Position numbers and translations under genes: made by a program. This document shows positions 15,702 through 24,337 of a DNA stretch of 37,722 nucleotides, piece after piece. The stretch lies in assembly GCA_024405755.1 (NCBI GenBank), contig JAKSOD010000013.1, positions 1-37,722 on the forward strand, read 5' to 3'. Each line of letters starts with the position of its first letter. Position 1 is the stretch's first letter. The notes below the pieces were generated by a model. The model searched no databases. It saw nothing but the letters and a program-made list of their open reading frames with translations, and had not been told where the DNA came from. This DNA is from Clostridia bacterium (GTDB lineage: Bacteria > Bacillota > Clostridia > Oscillospirales > CAG-272).

Positions 15702-18700
15702 ATGTCTGATTTCGTTCATCTTCATCTTCATACGGAATACAGTCTCCTTGACGGAGCCTGCCGGATCAAGGATATTGCCGACCGCGCCGCTGAGTGCGGG
15801 CATAAGGCTGTTGCGATAACGGACCACGGAGCCATGTACGGCTGCGTGGCATTCTGGCGTGCCATGACCGCAAGGGGAATAAAACCGATAATAGGCTGTG
15901 AAGTCTACGTTGCTCCGGGGTCAAGATTTGACCGGACTTCCGGCAGAGACGGTGCATATCATCATCTTGTCCTGCTTTGCGAGAACAACGTGGGGTATCA
16001 GAATCTGATATATATTGTCTCAAAGGCGTTCACGGAGGGATTTTACTCAAAACCGCGCGTGGATCTTGAACTTCTTCGTGATCATCATGAGGGACTTATC
16101 GCCCTGTCTGCCTGCCTGTCGGGAGAGATCGCTTCAGCCTTGACTGCCGGAGAACGCGACCGTGCCCGTGCGGCGGCGCAGAAATACGCGAAAATATTCG
16201 GGAAAGATCATTTTTATATAGAACTGCAGAATCACGGGATCGCCGAACAGAGAGCGATACTGCCGGAGCTTTATTCACTTGCGGAAGAACTTGATCTCCC
16301 CGTTGTCGCGACAAACGACGTTCATTATCTGAAAAAAAGCGATGCCCGCGCTCAGGCGGTGCTGATGTGCATACAGACGAACACCACTCTCGACGAGGGT
16401 ACTCACGCGGGATTTGAGACGGACGAATTTTACTATAAGACCACGGAAGAAATGGAAAGTCTGTTCGGAGGATTCCGCGGTGCGATTGAGAATACCGTGA
16501 AGATCGCGGACAGATGCTGCGTGAATTTTGAATTCGGGAAATACCGTCTGCCGGCATTTCCCGTACCTGCGGGTAAGACGGCTGAGGAATATCTGCGTGA
16601 CAAGACCTATGAGGGACTCGACAGACTTGTGAAGGAAGGAAAGATCCCGGCGGAGGGGCATGAGACAGCGGAATATCTCGAACGCGCGGCCTACGAACTG
16701 TCCACCATACACAGTATGGGATACGACGATTATTTTCTGATCGTAGCGGATTACGTCGGTTATGCCAAGTCCGTTGATCTGCCCGTGGGACCGGGGAGAG
16801 GATCCGGCTGCGGGAGCCTTGTGGCGTACTGCACTTCGATCACGGACATAGACCCGCTGCGCTTCGAGCTGCTGTTTGAGCGTTTTCTCAATCCGGAAAG
16901 AGTCAGTATGCCGGATATCGACATAGATTTCTGCTACGTTCGGCGGAACGAAATGATCCGGTACGTGAAGGAAAAATACGGCGAGGACAGAGTGACGCAG
17001 ATCATCACTTTCGGCACACTTGCTCCCCGCGCCGCCCTGCGCAGTACGGGAAAGGCACTCGGAATGACCTACGCCGAGACGGACGCCGTGGTGCGTCTTG
17101 TTCCGCAGGCACTCGATATAACCATAGACGACGCTATGGAAGTAACGGAACTTCGTGAACTTTACGATTCTTCGTTTAAGGTCAAAGAACTGATAGATAC
17201 CGCCCGACTTCTTGAAGGAATGCCGAGAAACGTGTCGATACACGCGGCGGGAGTGGTGATCACGGGGGAACCGGTGACGGAATACGTGCCTCTTGCAGTG
17301 AGCAAAGACGCTGTGATCACGCAGTATGATATGAATACAGTAGCGGATCTGGGACTTTTGAAATTCGACTTTCTCGCTCTGCGGAATCTGACCATAATCG
17401 ACGATGCGGTGAAGCAGATAAAGGAAACCGAGCCCCAATTCGATATAGAAAAAATCGACCTTGCGGATCAGGCATCGTACGAACTGATCTCGTCGGGACG
17501 GTCGGTCGGAGTTTTCCAGCTTGAAAAGCCGGGTATGAGGGCAATGCTCACGAATCTCAAACCGGCGAATATCGACGACGTTATCGCGGCGATAGCACTG
17601 TATCGTCCGGGACCTATGGACTCCATACCGAGATATATAGAAGGCAAAAATCATCCGGAAAACGTAAAATATCCCCACCCTATGCTTGAACCGATACTGA
17701 AAAACACCTACGGGTGCATAGTGTATCAGGAACAGTTGATGAATGTGTTCCGCACAGCCGCCGGATACACATTCGGACACGCGGATGTCGTGCGCCGTGC
17801 CGTGTCGAAGAAGAAAGCGTCGGTGCTTGCCGCGGAACGCGACAGTTTCGTCAGCGGAGCCGTTGAGAGAGGGATGAGCGAGGAGACCGCTTCGAAACTC
17901 TTCGCGGATATGGCGGGATTTGCCGAATATGCGTTCAATAAAAGTCACGCCGCGGCATACGCGGTGCTGACGTTCCGGACGGCGTATCTCAAAGCACATT
18001 ATCCGAGACAGTATTTTGCCGCTCTGCTGACGTCTGTTCTCGGATTTCCCGAGAAGATCGCGGAATATATCGCGGACGCGGAAAAATTCGGGATCAGGGT
18101 GCTTCCGCCGGATATCAACCGCAGTATGATGGATTTCCACGTCAGTGGGAAGGACATCACGTTCGGGATCGCCGCGCTGAAAAATGTGGGAACGCAGTTT
18201 GTCAGAGCCGTTGTAAGGGAACGCGAACGCGGGAACTTCACATCATTCCGCGACTTTCTCGACAGAATGAGCGGCACGGGCGAACTCAACCGAAGAGTGC
18301 TTGAAACACTGATAAAGGCAGGATGCTTTGATTCACTCGGGGCATTCCGCTCACGCCTTATGGTGACACTTGACGATTCACTCGCAGCGGTATCGGACAG
18401 ACAGAAAAGCACCGTTGCGGGACAGATGGATATGTTTTCGTTCACGGCGGAGGGACAATCGGATTCCGGTGCTTATGTAAACTATCCGGAAATACCGGAA
18501 TATCCGGCGAGAGAACTTCTGATGATGGAAAAAGAGATGTCCGGACTCTTTTTCTCCGGGCATCTCCTTGACGGATACGGAAAGCATATTGAATCTCTGT
18601 CTCCCGTTGAGATCGCACAGCTTACCGTCGGAGACGGAGTCAACGCGGACGAAGAGGAAGATGAGGCAGGAGTAGGGGAAGTTTCCGCTGCGGAAGATGC

Positions 18701-19298
18701 GGCTGAGAATGTCAGCGAATACCGCGACGGTCAGACCGTGACCGTCTGCGGAATAATAACCTCCGTTACGAAAAAGACGACGAGGGCGGGAGAGACGATG
18801 GCGTTCGTGACACTGACGGACAGAGGCGCGTCAATGGAGATCGTTGTATTTCCGAAACGTCTTGCCTCCTGCGGAGGCATTGTGAATACCGACGCCGCGA
18901 TCTGTGTTACGGGCAATATCTCACGCCGCGAGGGAGAGAGAACGAAACTCCTGCTTTCGTCGGCAATACCGCTGATGACTGACGCTGAGTTCGAGAGGAA
19001 GAGCATATCAAAAAGTCAGAGTACACAGCCGGCGAGTGTTTCCGCACCGCAGGAACCGGCGGTAAAGCAGACTTTACTCACCCCGCGCGTGATTTATATT
19101 AAAGTTCCTTCAAGGGATTCGGAAGTTTACCGCAAATGCGCCAATATCGTTGAGATATTCGAGGGAGCGACACGAACGGTATTCTTCTATGCCGACGAAA
19201 ACAGATATGAAGATCATCCCCACGGAACGGCGGTTTCTCCCGCCGTCGTGCGCGAACTTCACCTTATCGCCGGTGCGGATTCCGTAGTAATACGCTGA
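15702..19298 (+). CDS. dnaE: DNA polymerase III subunit alpha (DnaE)
   Basis: A 1198-residue family C replicative polymerase. The N-terminal PHP domain keeps its metal-binding His/Asp/Glu residues (HLHLHTEYSLLDG, AITDHGAMYG, CEVYV, TNDVHYL), so it may be active. The palm contains PDIDIDF with two catalytic Asp. Helix-hairpin-helix and OB-fold regions follow. The PGRGSGCGSL and PGPMDSIPRYI motifs are typical of DnaE. An acidic low-complexity linker (about residues 975-1010) precedes the OB-fold. The ATG at 15702 with GGAG 6 bases upstream gives the usual DnaE N-terminus; the TTG at 15690 would add four residues. It is the third gene of the murB-whiA operon and ends 4 bases from a convergent gene, with no visible terminator between them. 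Confidence 0.97.
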   Translation: MSDFVHLHLHTEYSLLDGACRIKDIADRAAECGHKAVAITDHGAMYGCVAFWRAMTARGIKPIIGCEVYVAPGSRFDRTSGRDGAYHHLVLLCENNVGYQNLIYIVSKAFTEGFYSKPRVDLELLRDHHEGLIALSACLSGEIASALTAGERDRARAAAQKYAKIFGKDHFYIELQNHGIAEQRAILPELYSLAEELDLPVVATNDVHYLKKSDARAQAVLMCIQTNTTLDEGTHAGFETDEFYYKTTEEMESLFGGFRGAIENTVKIADRCCVNFEFGKYRLPAFPVPAGKTAEEYLRDKTYEGLDRLVKEGKIPAEGHETAEYLERAAYELSTIHSMGYDDYFLIVADYVGYAKSVDLPVGPGRGSGCGSLVAYCTSITDIDPLRFELLFERFLNPERVSMPDIDIDFCYVRRNEMIRYVKEKYGEDRVTQIITFGTLAPRAALRSTGKALGMTYAETDAVVRLVPQALDITIDDAMEVTELRELYDSSFKVKELIDTARLLEGMPRNVSIHAAGVVITGEPVTEYVPLAVSKDAVITQYDMNTVADLGLLKFDFLALRNLTIIDDAVKQIKETEPQFDIEKIDLADQASYELISSGRSVGVFQLEKPGMRAMLTNLKPANIDDVIAAIALYRPGPMDSIPRYIEGKNHPENVKYPHPMLEPILKNTYGCIVYQEQLMNVFRTAAGYTFGHADVVRRAVSKKKASVLAAERDSFVSGAVERGMSEETASKLFADMAGFAEYAFNKSHAAAYAVLTFRTAYLKAHYPRQYFAALLTSVLGFPEKIAEYIADAEKFGIRVLPPDINRSMMDFHVSGKDITFGIAALKNVGTQFVRAVVRERERGNFTSFRDFLDRMSGTGELNRRVLETLIKAGCFDSLGAFRSRLMVTLDDSLAAVSDRQKSTVAGQMDMFSFTAEGQSDSGAYVNYPEIPEYPARELLMMEKEMSGLFFSGHLLDGYGKHIESLSPVEIAQLTVGDGVNADEEEDEAGVGEVSAAEDAAENVSEYRDGQTVTVCGIITSVTKKTTRAGETMAFVTLTDRGASMEIVVFPKRLASCGGIVNTDAAICVTGNISRREGERTKLLLSSAIPLMTDAEFERKSISKSQSTQPASVSAPQEPAVKQTLLTPRVIYIKVPSRDSEVYRKCANIVEIFEGATRTVFFYADENRYEDHPHGTAVSPAVVRELHLIAGADSVVIR

Positions 19299-19302
19299 AG
19301 GA

Positions 19303-19878
19303 TCAGGTCAGCAAATCCCATAAAGCCTCAGTCGCGGAGGAGGGATCGGAAAACGTGATCCCCTCCGAGAGACGGCGGCGGTCATCTTCCCGAAGTTTGT
19401 CCGCGGGAATATCTCTGCTGTATACCGTTGATCCTTTTGCATCAAGGATATAAAGCGTGTTTCCTTCGAGTTTCAGAGTATATCCCGAGATATCCGGTAT
19501 TTCGGGTGATGCCGCAGCCTCCGTATCAGCCGAAGACGTGACGCTGACTTGATCCTGCGGAGCGGATTGCGGTACGGTATCCTCAACGGACACGGAGCCG
19601 GAGTCGGTTTCGGGAACTGAGGCAGAAGATATGTCCGAAGTGATATCCGGGGACAATGCTTTTCCCGATTCCGCGGAGCTTGTCCGGGAAGAAGATTTTT
19701 TCGTGAGTCCGGCGGTGCTGCCGGAGATCGTCGGCATATCGACCACGGAGGGAGAATCCGGGATCCCCGACGGAAGAGCAGCATAAGCGCGTGCCGCGGA
19801 CAGAAGAGCAAGTCCCGACACGACAAGGGCAAGGATCCCGAGCGCAAAAATAACGGTATAAAAATTTTTCTGATTCAT
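19303..19878 (-). CDS. membrane-anchored protein with BofC-like C-terminal domain
   Basis: A 191-residue protein. An N-terminal membrane helix (about residues 7-33, NFYTVIFALGILALVVSGL) is followed by a long Ser/Thr/Pro/Glu-rich linker (about residues 35-130) with no clear fold. The last 60 residues (GYTLKLEGNTLYILDAKGS, then DKLREDDRRRLSEGI) resemble the C-terminal domain of BofC. BofC inhibits the SpoIVB protease in the sigma-K checkpoint of Bacillus; related domains are common in clostridial exported proteins of unknown role. AAGGAG lies 7 bases before the ATG at 19878; an upstream in-frame start at 19917 has no such site. It converges on dnaE and is divergent from the penicillin-binding protein gene. 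The BofC link rests on pattern only. Confidence 0.72.
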   Translation of the reverse strand: MNQKNFYTVIFALGILALVVSGLALLSAARAYAALPSGIPDSPSVVDMPTISGSTAGLTKKSSSRTSSAESGKALSPDITSDISSASVPETDSGSVSVEDTVPQSAPQDQVSVTSSADTEAAASPEIPDISGYTLKLEGNTLYILDAKGSTVYSRDIPADKLREDDRRRLSEGITFSDPSSATEALWDLLT

Positions 19879-20076
19879 AAAAGACTCCTTCGCGATGCTA
19901 TTTGCAATTTTTTTCACTATTCACGTTATATTATCGCACGGAATTCATAAAATATTCAAAATTGTATGATAATATGTGTGGAAGTATAACTTTGGTCTGC
20001 CATCGGCGCAGGCAATCGGAATTAATCCAAAAGATAACGCCGGCAGCGTCGGCGGATTCGAAAGGAACGATCATAA

Positions 20077-22626
20077 ATGAGTAAAAAGAAGGAAATAAAC
20101 TGGCTTCATGAGACGAAGACGGCAAGCGGCGTCGGTGTCAAGGTTGCGTTCAAGATATTTCAGGTCATAGTGAACGTGCTGATCACGGTATTGCTGATAG
20201 CCGCCCTTACCGGTATTATCGTTGTCTGCGCCTTCTCCATATACATCAAGAACTACGTTGACACCGATATTGACGTGTCGCAGTTCAAAGCGGCGATATC
20301 GAGCGGATCGACCACCACGTCTATATACCGATATGATTTCACCGACCGCGAGAACAGGATAGGTACCCCGGTGCTGATGGAGGAAGAAAAGATCGTCGGC
20401 GGCACAGATTCGACCTACGTCACCTACGACAAGATCCCCGAGAATATGATAAACGCCGTGATCGCGATCGAGGACAAGCGTTTCAGAACGCATCAGGGTG
20501 TTGACTGGAAAAGAACGATAGCAGCGGGTGCGAACTTCTTTATAGGATTTGCCGACTCCGGCTACGGCGGATCGACGATCACACAGCAGCTGATAAAGAA
20601 CATCACGGGAAGCGACGACTATAAGATACAGAGAAAAGTACAGGAGATTTTCTGGGCACTTGACCTTGAAACGAAGATGGATAAGACGGAGATAATCGAA
20701 CTTTATCTCAACGTGGTAAGCTTCGGAGGCAGAAATCTCGGTGTACAGGCGGCTGCGTATAACTATTTTTCGAAGGATGTATCCGAACTTACGCTTATTG
20801 AATGTGCGGCAATAGCCGGAATAACTCAGAACCCCTCATACTATAACCCAATAACCTTCCCGGAGCATAACGCCCAGCGCCGCAACGACGTGCTGTACGA
20901 AATGTACGATCAGGGACTGATCACCAAGCGGGAGTTTGATGAAGCGTACAAGAAAGAACTTGTGCTGAATATTCCCGGAGGAGACGATAAGGATACAAAC
21001 GGAGTAAACTCGTGGTATGTGGATATGGTGATCGAGGATGTTATCAACGATCTGGTGGAGAAGAAGGGATATACAAGAAAAGTTGCGTCGCTGATGGTAT
21101 ATAACGGCGGACTGAATATCTATATTCTCGAAGACCCGAACATTCAGTCAATACTTGAAAAAGTTTACCTTAATGACAAGAATTTCCCTGCGGCAACGTC
21201 GGGAATGAGAGCGCAGTCCTCCGCCATAATCATTGATTCCCATACGGGCGACATTTTGGGCGTTGTCGGATCGCGGGATAAAAAGACCGCGAACAGAATA
21301 CAGAACTACGCCACCCAGACCAAGCGGCCTCCGGGATCCTCGATAAAACCCATGGCGGTGTACGCGCCCGCGTTTGAGGAAGGACTCATCACGTGGAGTA
21401 CAGTAATCGACGATACTCCGTTCAACTTCACGAGCAGCGCGACGGGCTGGCCGAAGGATGCATACGCATACCGCGGACTGACTCCGATAAACTACGCCGT
21501 AGCGCACTCTCTCAATACCACCGCAGTAAAGGTCCTTGATATGGTGGGACTGCGAAAATCCTACGAATTCTGCCATAATACCCTTAATATGTCCTGCATA
21601 ATCGACGAACTGACCCTTGAAAGCGGAAGAAGGATAACGGATATCGACTACGCGGCACTTGCGCTCGGGCAGTTGAACTACGGAATAAATGTCCGGGAGA
21701 TCACGGCAGCATACTCCATTTTTGCAAATAACGGTATTTATAACGAGCCTCATTCCTACCTCAAAGTCACCGACAGCGAGGGAAACACCGTTCTTGAAAA
21801 CAAATATAAAGGCACCGTAGCGATCAGCGAGGGAACGGCATCAGTCATGACGCTCATGATGGAAGACGTTATCGAATCCGGTACCGCAGATACGATCAGA
21901 TTCAAGGAAAAGACCGGTATCGATGTTGCCGGTAAGACGGGAACCGCAGGAGATACCTACGACCGTTGGTTTATCGGATACACGCCGTACTATATCTGCG
22001 GACTGTGGTACGGATATGATTATCCGCGTACGCTCAAAGGCTCCAACCCGTGTCTTAGTCTGTTCGACACGGTGATGGTCGAGGCACACCAGCAGGTGCT
22101 TTCGGACGTAAACTCCGGCAGGAAGGCTCTGCGCAAGTTTGATATAAGCGACAATATTGTCAGCTGCACCTATTGTATTGATTCCGGAAAACTTGTCAGC
22201 GAAGCGTGTTCTCACGATCCGCGCGGTGACCGTACCGAGACGGGATACTTTGTGAAAGGAACGGAGCCGACGGAATACTGCGATACTCACGTTCTTGTAA
22301 ATTACGACGCGGTGACTAAAGGAGTTGCATGCGACTTCTGCCCTGAGGAAAATCTGATTCAGGTCGCCCTCGTAAAAGTGAATCGTGATTTTCCCGTACA
22401 GCTTTATATAACCGATGCGCAGTACAGTTACGTTGAACTGCCATATGACGTAAGACCGTATTCAAGCAAGTCCTACCCATACTATTATAATCTGACATTG
22501 AACAGAGGCGACGGCAGACGTCACTATTACGGCAGAACGAGGAACGGAGTATATAACCACGCCTGCATAGAGCATTTCAATCTTGCGGCATGGAAGGAAC
22601 TCGTAGCGGAGAGAAAAGCGCATTAG
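20077..22626 (+). CDS. class A penicillin-binding protein (PBP1A family)
   Basis: An 849-residue bifunctional peptidoglycan synthase. The N-terminus is cytoplasmic and basic, followed by a membrane helix (about residues 28-58). The glycosyltransferase 51 domain has catalytic Glu132 in AIEDKRFRTHQG, then GGSTITQQLIKN. The transpeptidase domain has SxxK at Ser421-Lys424 (GSSIKP), SLN at 478-480 and KTGT at 620-623. The C-terminal tail of about 170 residues is Cys- and Tyr-rich (CTYCIDSG, CDFCPEE), a feature of some clostridial PBPs. It polymerises and cross-links glycan strands at the outer face of the membrane. AAGGA lies about 10 bases before the ATG. Promoter-like sequences occur in 19920-19975 but none is close to consensus. 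Confidence 0.96.
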   Translation: MSKKKEINWLHETKTASGVGVKVAFKIFQVIVNVLITVLLIAALTGIIVVCAFSIYIKNYVDTDIDVSQFKAAISSGSTTTSIYRYDFTDRENRIGTPVLMEEEKIVGGTDSTYVTYDKIPENMINAVIAIEDKRFRTHQGVDWKRTIAAGANFFIGFADSGYGGSTITQQLIKNITGSDDYKIQRKVQEIFWALDLETKMDKTEIIELYLNVVSFGGRNLGVQAAAYNYFSKDVSELTLIECAAIAGITQNPSYYNPITFPEHNAQRRNDVLYEMYDQGLITKREFDEAYKKELVLNIPGGDDKDTNGVNSWYVDMVIEDVINDLVEKKGYTRKVASLMVYNGGLNIYILEDPNIQSILEKVYLNDKNFPAATSGMRAQSSAIIIDSHTGDILGVVGSRDKKTANRIQNYATQTKRPPGSSIKPMAVYAPAFEEGLITWSTVIDDTPFNFTSSATGWPKDAYAYRGLTPINYAVAHSLNTTAVKVLDMVGLRKSYEFCHNTLNMSCIIDELTLESGRRITDIDYAALALGQLNYGINVREITAAYSIFANNGIYNEPHSYLKVTDSEGNTVLENKYKGTVAISEGTASVMTLMMEDVIESGTADTIRFKEKTGIDVAGKTGTAGDTYDRWFIGYTPYYICGLWYGYDYPRTLKGSNPCLSLFDTVMVEAHQQVLSDVNSGRKALRKFDISDNIVSCTYCIDSGKLVSEACSHDPRGDRTETGYFVKGTEPTEYCDTHVLVNYDAVTKGVACDFCPEENLIQVALVKVNRDFPVQLYITDAQYSYVELPYDVRPYSSKSYPYYYNLTLNRGDGRRHYYGRTRNGVYNHACIEHFNLAAWKELVAERKAH

Positions 22627-22775
22627 AATGGCGGAGGTCAGTTGTCGGGACTTGTTGTACCGACGCTGCCGGGAATATCGCGCCTTCCCGGAGGATAAGG
22701 CAGGGTGACAACGGTACGTTGCTGCCAAAATTTTCTCAGTCGGGGATGTTTTGTCAAAAGAAGTGCCGTGTCGTC

Positions 22776-22804
22776 TTGACAAAAATGAATGTATAAGATA
22801 TAAT
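22776..22804 (+). promoter_or_regulatory. consensus sigma-A promoter of the DUF4430-like lipoprotein gene
   Basis: TTGACA (22776-22781) and TATAAT (22799-22804) with an exact 17-base spacer, about 69 bases before the ATG at 22873. Both hexamers match consensus, so strong expression is expected and the gene is a separate unit from the PBP gene. Confidence 0.93.
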
Positions 22805-22872
22805 AGCAGATGGAATGTATGCAGACTGCCGCCCGTGTGCATTCCGGAATAACATACGGAGGAAAAATAATA

Positions 22873-23352
22873 ATGAAAAAAATCAATTTTCGCAGCGTGA
22901 TCGTTGCAGTCCTTGCTCTTTCAATGCTTGCATTATGCTTCGTATCCTGCGACAGCGGTAAAGGTGATGATACCACCGCTGATGTTTCCAAAGTCACCAT
23001 AGAAATCTATGACGAGAACAATGAGATCTTTATGCGCGGAAAAGATTTTGAGATCGCCGAGGGCGATACTGTCAGAAGTGCCGTTGAGAAACTTGTTGCC
23101 GCACGTGAAGGCACAGTAGTGTTTGATACGACCGGAATGTTCAATTCTTTCAAGAACTCCGACGGAGCTGAAGTGAAAGCACATACCAAGATGAATGACG
23201 ACGGCGTGACCGCTACCGCGTACTATCTTGAATGGTCATATAACGGAACTGCAATGAGTATGAAAGCTCCCGCAGATACCGTTCTCAAAAACGGTGATAC
23301 CGTGAAGATATCCGTCAAGGTTGACGCAAACGTCACTCCTACGGCTGACTGA
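22873..23352 (+). CDS. DUF4430-like lipoprotein
   Basis: A 159-residue protein. The start at 22873 has GGAGG about 10 bases upstream; an earlier in-frame ATG at 22810 lies inside the promoter region. A signal peptide with a lipobox-like FVSC (Cys26) makes it a probable lipoprotein. The mature part has a DUF4430-like pattern: strand VTIEIYDENNEI, EGDTVRSAVEKLV, then YLEWSYNGTAMSMKAP and KNGDTVKISVKV. DUF4430 is found in secreted proteins and at the C-terminus of cobalamin-related surface proteins. No other cobalamin gene is nearby, so its ligand is unknown. A strong consensus promoter and a downstream perfect terminator mark a single-gene unit. Confidence 0.85.
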   Translation: MKKINFRSVIVAVLALSMLALCFVSCDSGKGDDTTADVSKVTIEIYDENNEIFMRGKDFEIAEGDTVRSAVEKLVAAREGTVVFDTTGMFNSFKNSDGAEVKAHTKMNDDGVTATAYYLEWSYNGTAMSMKAPADTVLKNGDTVKISVKVDANVTPTAD

Positions 23353-23359
23353 TAAACTG

Positions 23360-23384
23360 AAAAACAAAAAACGAAATGCCGCGG
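23360..23384 (+). repeat. 25-bp inverted repeat, left copy
   Basis: Identical over 25 bases, in reverse complement, to 24251-24275. It begins 8 bases after the stop of the lipoprotein gene with an A/C-rich stretch and ends with the GC-rich GAAATGCCGCGG. Confidence 0.9.
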
Positions 23385-23389
23385 CATTC

Positions 23390-23431
23390 GGCGTAAGCCG
23401 AAACATCATCAGGGCGTAAGTCCGACATCAT
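23390..23431 (+). repeat. two imperfect tandem hairpin units with GTAA loops
   Basis: GGCGTAAGCCGAAACATCAT (23390-23409) is repeated 23 bases later as GGCGTAAGTCCGACATCAT (23413-23431). Each unit can fold into a short stem closed by a GTAA tetraloop of GNRA type. Just upstream is the palindrome ATGCCGCGGCAT, overlapping the 25-bp repeat. This looks like a REP-type intergenic repeat. Confidence 0.6.
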
Positions 23432-23477
23432 TCGGAAATTATATATATTTTCCCTGCTTGTGCGACGGTATAAGACA

Positions 23478-23530
23478 AAGCAACCCGCTGAAAAAGAAAA
23501 TCTTTTTCAGCGGGTTGCTTCTTTTTGCTC
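23478..23530. terminator. bidirectional rho-independent terminator
   Basis: A perfect 20-bp stem (23478-23497 with 23501-23520) and an AAA loop, followed by CTTTTTG. It serves the lipoprotein gene (+) and probably also the convergent peptidase E gene (-), although its minus-strand T-run is short. Confidence 0.93.
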
Positions 23531-23558
23531 GACAAACCGGGATTTGTCTTTCAATAAG

Positions 23559-24167
23559 TTAAGCACGTAGGATTCGTTCTTCATTGTTTCCGATGAAAAC
23601 AGCGTCCCCATCATTTAAGCGAATGACTTGTACCGAGTGTTTTTTCTCATATTCGGCACAGGTGGCTTCAAATCCATCAAAGCGAGATATGAATTTGCTG
23701 TAATGCGGCAAAACTTCAACTTTCGTCAATTGCAGCCCTGTGAGATTTTTCAAGTCAAAAGTGTTCATTTCGGGAGTATATAAGTCAACCAACTTCAATG
23801 TGGGGCCAAATACGAATGTCGCAGCACTCCAACCTATTAGGATCTTATTTTCGGCGAGATACTTCAAGACTGATTCTGCGTGGTGCTCGCGTATCGACTT
23901 TAATAAGTAGTATGGATTTCCGCCTATGAATGAAACCACATCATAGGAAAGAAGCGTTTCTGCCGGTGTCTTATCTATATCTGTAATTTCAACCGACAAA
24001 CTCAATGATTCTAATTCTGCGACGCATCTTCCGACATGATAATTCTTTTCTTTGTATATGTTATCCGCTGTGACAACTAATGCGGCAGTTTTGTATCCCT
24101 GCGTATAGGGGAGGAGTGCAGAAATTACATTCTCACTGGTTAGTCCGTTTGAACATAAAACAAGCAT
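23559..24167 (-). CDS. peptidase E-like protein (S51 family)
   Basis: A 202-residue protein with the class I glutamine-amidotransferase-like fold of peptidase E (Asp-specific dipeptidase, S51). The nucleophile is Ser114 in GWSAAT; the usual motif is GxSAG, so the second Gly is Ala here. His155 in LPHYSKF fits the usual PHY. IGGNPYYLL corresponds to the GGN(T/P) oxyanion motif. The ATG at 24167 has GAGGTGA 5 bases upstream; an in-frame ATG at 24233 adds 22 residues without such a site. Codon use is AT-rich (many TTA, AAT, ATT) compared with the GC-rich neighbours, and the gene sits between 25-bp inverted repeats, so it was probably acquired. Many stand-alone relatives are annotated as type 1 GATase-like. 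Confidence 0.85.
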   Translation of the reverse strand: MLVLCSNGLTSENVISALLPYTQGYKTAALVVTADNIYKEKNYHVGRCVAELESLSLSVEITDIDKTPAETLLSYDVVSFIGGNPYYLLKSIREHHAESVLKYLAENKILIGWSAATFVFGPTLKLVDLYTPEMNTFDLKNLTGLQLTKVEVLPHYSKFISRFDGFEATCAEYEKKHSVQVIRLNDGDAVFIGNNEERILRA

Positions 24168-24250
24168 TCGTATCACCTCTGCAAATTCTGATTTGTCAAT
24201 ATATAGCATATTAGATATTACTGAACAATTCAATAAACATCCTTATCCAC

Positions 24251-24275
24251 CCGCGGCATTTCGTTTTTTGTTTTT
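24251..24275 (-). repeat. 25-bp inverted repeat, right copy
   Basis: Perfect reverse complement of 23360-23384. In the minus direction it lies about 60 bases after the mnmA stop. Together the two copies bracket a 916-base segment containing only the peptidase E gene and a terminator. No target-site duplication is visible. Confidence 0.9.
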
Positions 24276-24337
24276 GTTTTTTCGGGAGATCGTACGGATT
24301 CAACAAAATAATCCGATGATTCGGCAGCAGGCGCGAG

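Noticed and set aside
16275..18140. Long minus-strand open frame (621 codons)
   Set aside because: It lies wholly antisense to dnaE, whose product is full length with all motifs. The opposite frame stays open because of biased codon use and has a His/Arg-rich non-protein composition.
22669..22691. CCGGGAA/TTCCCGG hairpin after the PBP gene as a terminator
   Set aside because: Only 7 pairs with a 9-base loop and no T-run. It may slow polymerase, but there is not enough to call it.
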